Shown piece by piece: positions 7,003 through 7,882 of a stretch of 7,882 nucleotides of DNA. The DNA is from Erysipelotrichaceae bacterium. Its GTDB lineage: Bacteria > Bacillota_I > Bacilli_A > Erysipelotrichales > Erysipelotrichaceae. A program made the position numbers and the translations under genes. How positions within the stretch are numbered: position 1 is the stretch's first letter; the number at the start of each line of letters is the position of its first letter. Below the pieces are notes generated by a model. That model made no database searches. It worked only from the letters and a program-made list of their open reading frames with translations, and was not told where the DNA came from. The DNA is taken from assembly GCA_017511325.1 (NCBI GenBank), contig JAFWKS010000077.1, positions 1 through 7,882 of the forward strand, in the 5' to 3' direction.

Positions 7003-7027
7003 TTTTAATGTACGGCCGTACTTAAAA
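7003..7027 (+). repeat. Palindrome at the start of the pyrG leader
   Basis: The core GTACGGCCGTAC (7010-7021) is a perfect 12-bp palindrome. The flanks TTTTAA (7003-7008) and TTAAAA (7022-7027) continue the symmetry with one unpaired T at 7009. It begins within a few bases of the predicted transcription start, so it could be a protein operator, or in RNA a hairpin with GUAC arms and a GGCC loop. No family could be assigned. Confidence 0.5.
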
Positions 7028-7032
7028 AATGT

Positions 7033-7077
7033 TTCCATGGGTCGATAGTTCATGGAAGATGGTTTTTAAACCCCATC
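7033..7077 (+). promoter_or_regulatory. Tandem hairpins in the pyrG leader RNA
   Basis: Stem one pairs TTCCATG (7033-7039) with CATGGAA (7051-7057) around an 11-nt loop. Stem two pairs GATGG (7058-7062) with CCATC (7073-7077) and follows directly. A competing pairing of ATGGG (7037-7041) with CCCAT (7072-7076) would break both, so the leader has a possible two-state switch. I do not recognise a known riboswitch, T-box or PyrR-binding pattern. Confidence 0.4.
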
Positions 7078-7084
7078 ATTAACG

Positions 7085-7106
7085 ACAACGCTCAGGTGTT
7101 GTTTTT
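7085..7106 (+). terminator. Attenuator-like terminator in the pyrG leader
   Basis: ACAACGC (7085-7091) pairs with GTGTTGT (7096-7102), including one G-U pair, around a TCAG loop. TTTTT (7102-7106) and further T-rich sequence follow. It sits between the promoter and the pyrG SD, so it can only act as an attenuator of pyrG. Its position resembles the B. subtilis pyrG attenuator, but the C/U tract and GGG-initiated transcript used there for CTP sensing are not seen. Confidence 0.65.
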
Positions 7107-7125
7107 ATTTTATTCGGAGGGCCTT

Positions 7126-7882
<757 letters not shown>

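Noticed and set aside
7008..7025. Five-codon ORF (MYGRT) over the pyrG palindrome
   Set aside because: It is too short, has no SD, and lies only a few bases from the predicted transcript start.

Overview
The window is about 7.9 kb of a low-to-moderate GC Gram-positive chromosome. Shine-Dalgarno sites are strong and purine-rich, intrinsic terminators are short perfect hairpins with U-runs, and every complete gene ends in TAA. The protein set (paired exporters with a clostridial-type linker, QueT, pyk, pyrG) points to Bacillota. I think an Erysipelotrichia-like gut lineage is likely, but that is an inference. I see no mobile element, CRISPR array, tRNA or rRNA.

Layout. A DUF937-family gene on the minus strand (1-275) runs off the left edge and is divergent from everything else. 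A 128-bp AT-rich intergenic region separates it from a two-gene operon (404-2140 and 2140-4029) encoding the halves of a heterodimeric ABC exporter. One half carries the degenerate Walker B, switch and P-loop residues and the other carries the degenerate signature, so they should form one catalytic and one degenerate ATP site. A perfect 13-bp hairpin with a U-run (4028-4060) closes this operon and directly abuts the ATG of queT (4061-4546), a predicted queuosine-precursor transporter subunit. A patatin-like phospholipase (4565-5404) follows in the same unit. Pyruvate kinase (5453-6871) comes next and is terminated by a strong hairpin at 6896-6923. The last gene, pyrG for CTP synthase (7126 onward), has its own promoter and a roughly 125-nt leader that ends in a second, attenuator-like hairpin. 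It is cut by the right edge.

What stands out. (1) Pyruvate kinase is split by a single in-frame amber codon (6122-6124) exactly where the family has Gln in the IENQEG motif, and the rest of the frame is intact. (2) pyrG has a palindrome and hairpin-rich leader ending in an attenuator, but lacks the GGGC start and C/U tract of the Bacillus CTP-sensing mechanism. (3) The terminator palindrome touches the queT start codon and holds the only SD-like bases in its loop. (4) The exporter gene at 404 lacks an SD but has an extended -10-like box 6 nt before its ATG, a layout fitting a leaderless mRNA. (5) GATC is strongly over-represented, driven by a preference for ACG or GCG before the Ile codon ATC.

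Apart from these points the window is mostly ordinary housekeeping and transport. I do not see a clear new multi-gene system. The best candidates for something undescribed are the pyrG leader and the queT start-site hairpin.
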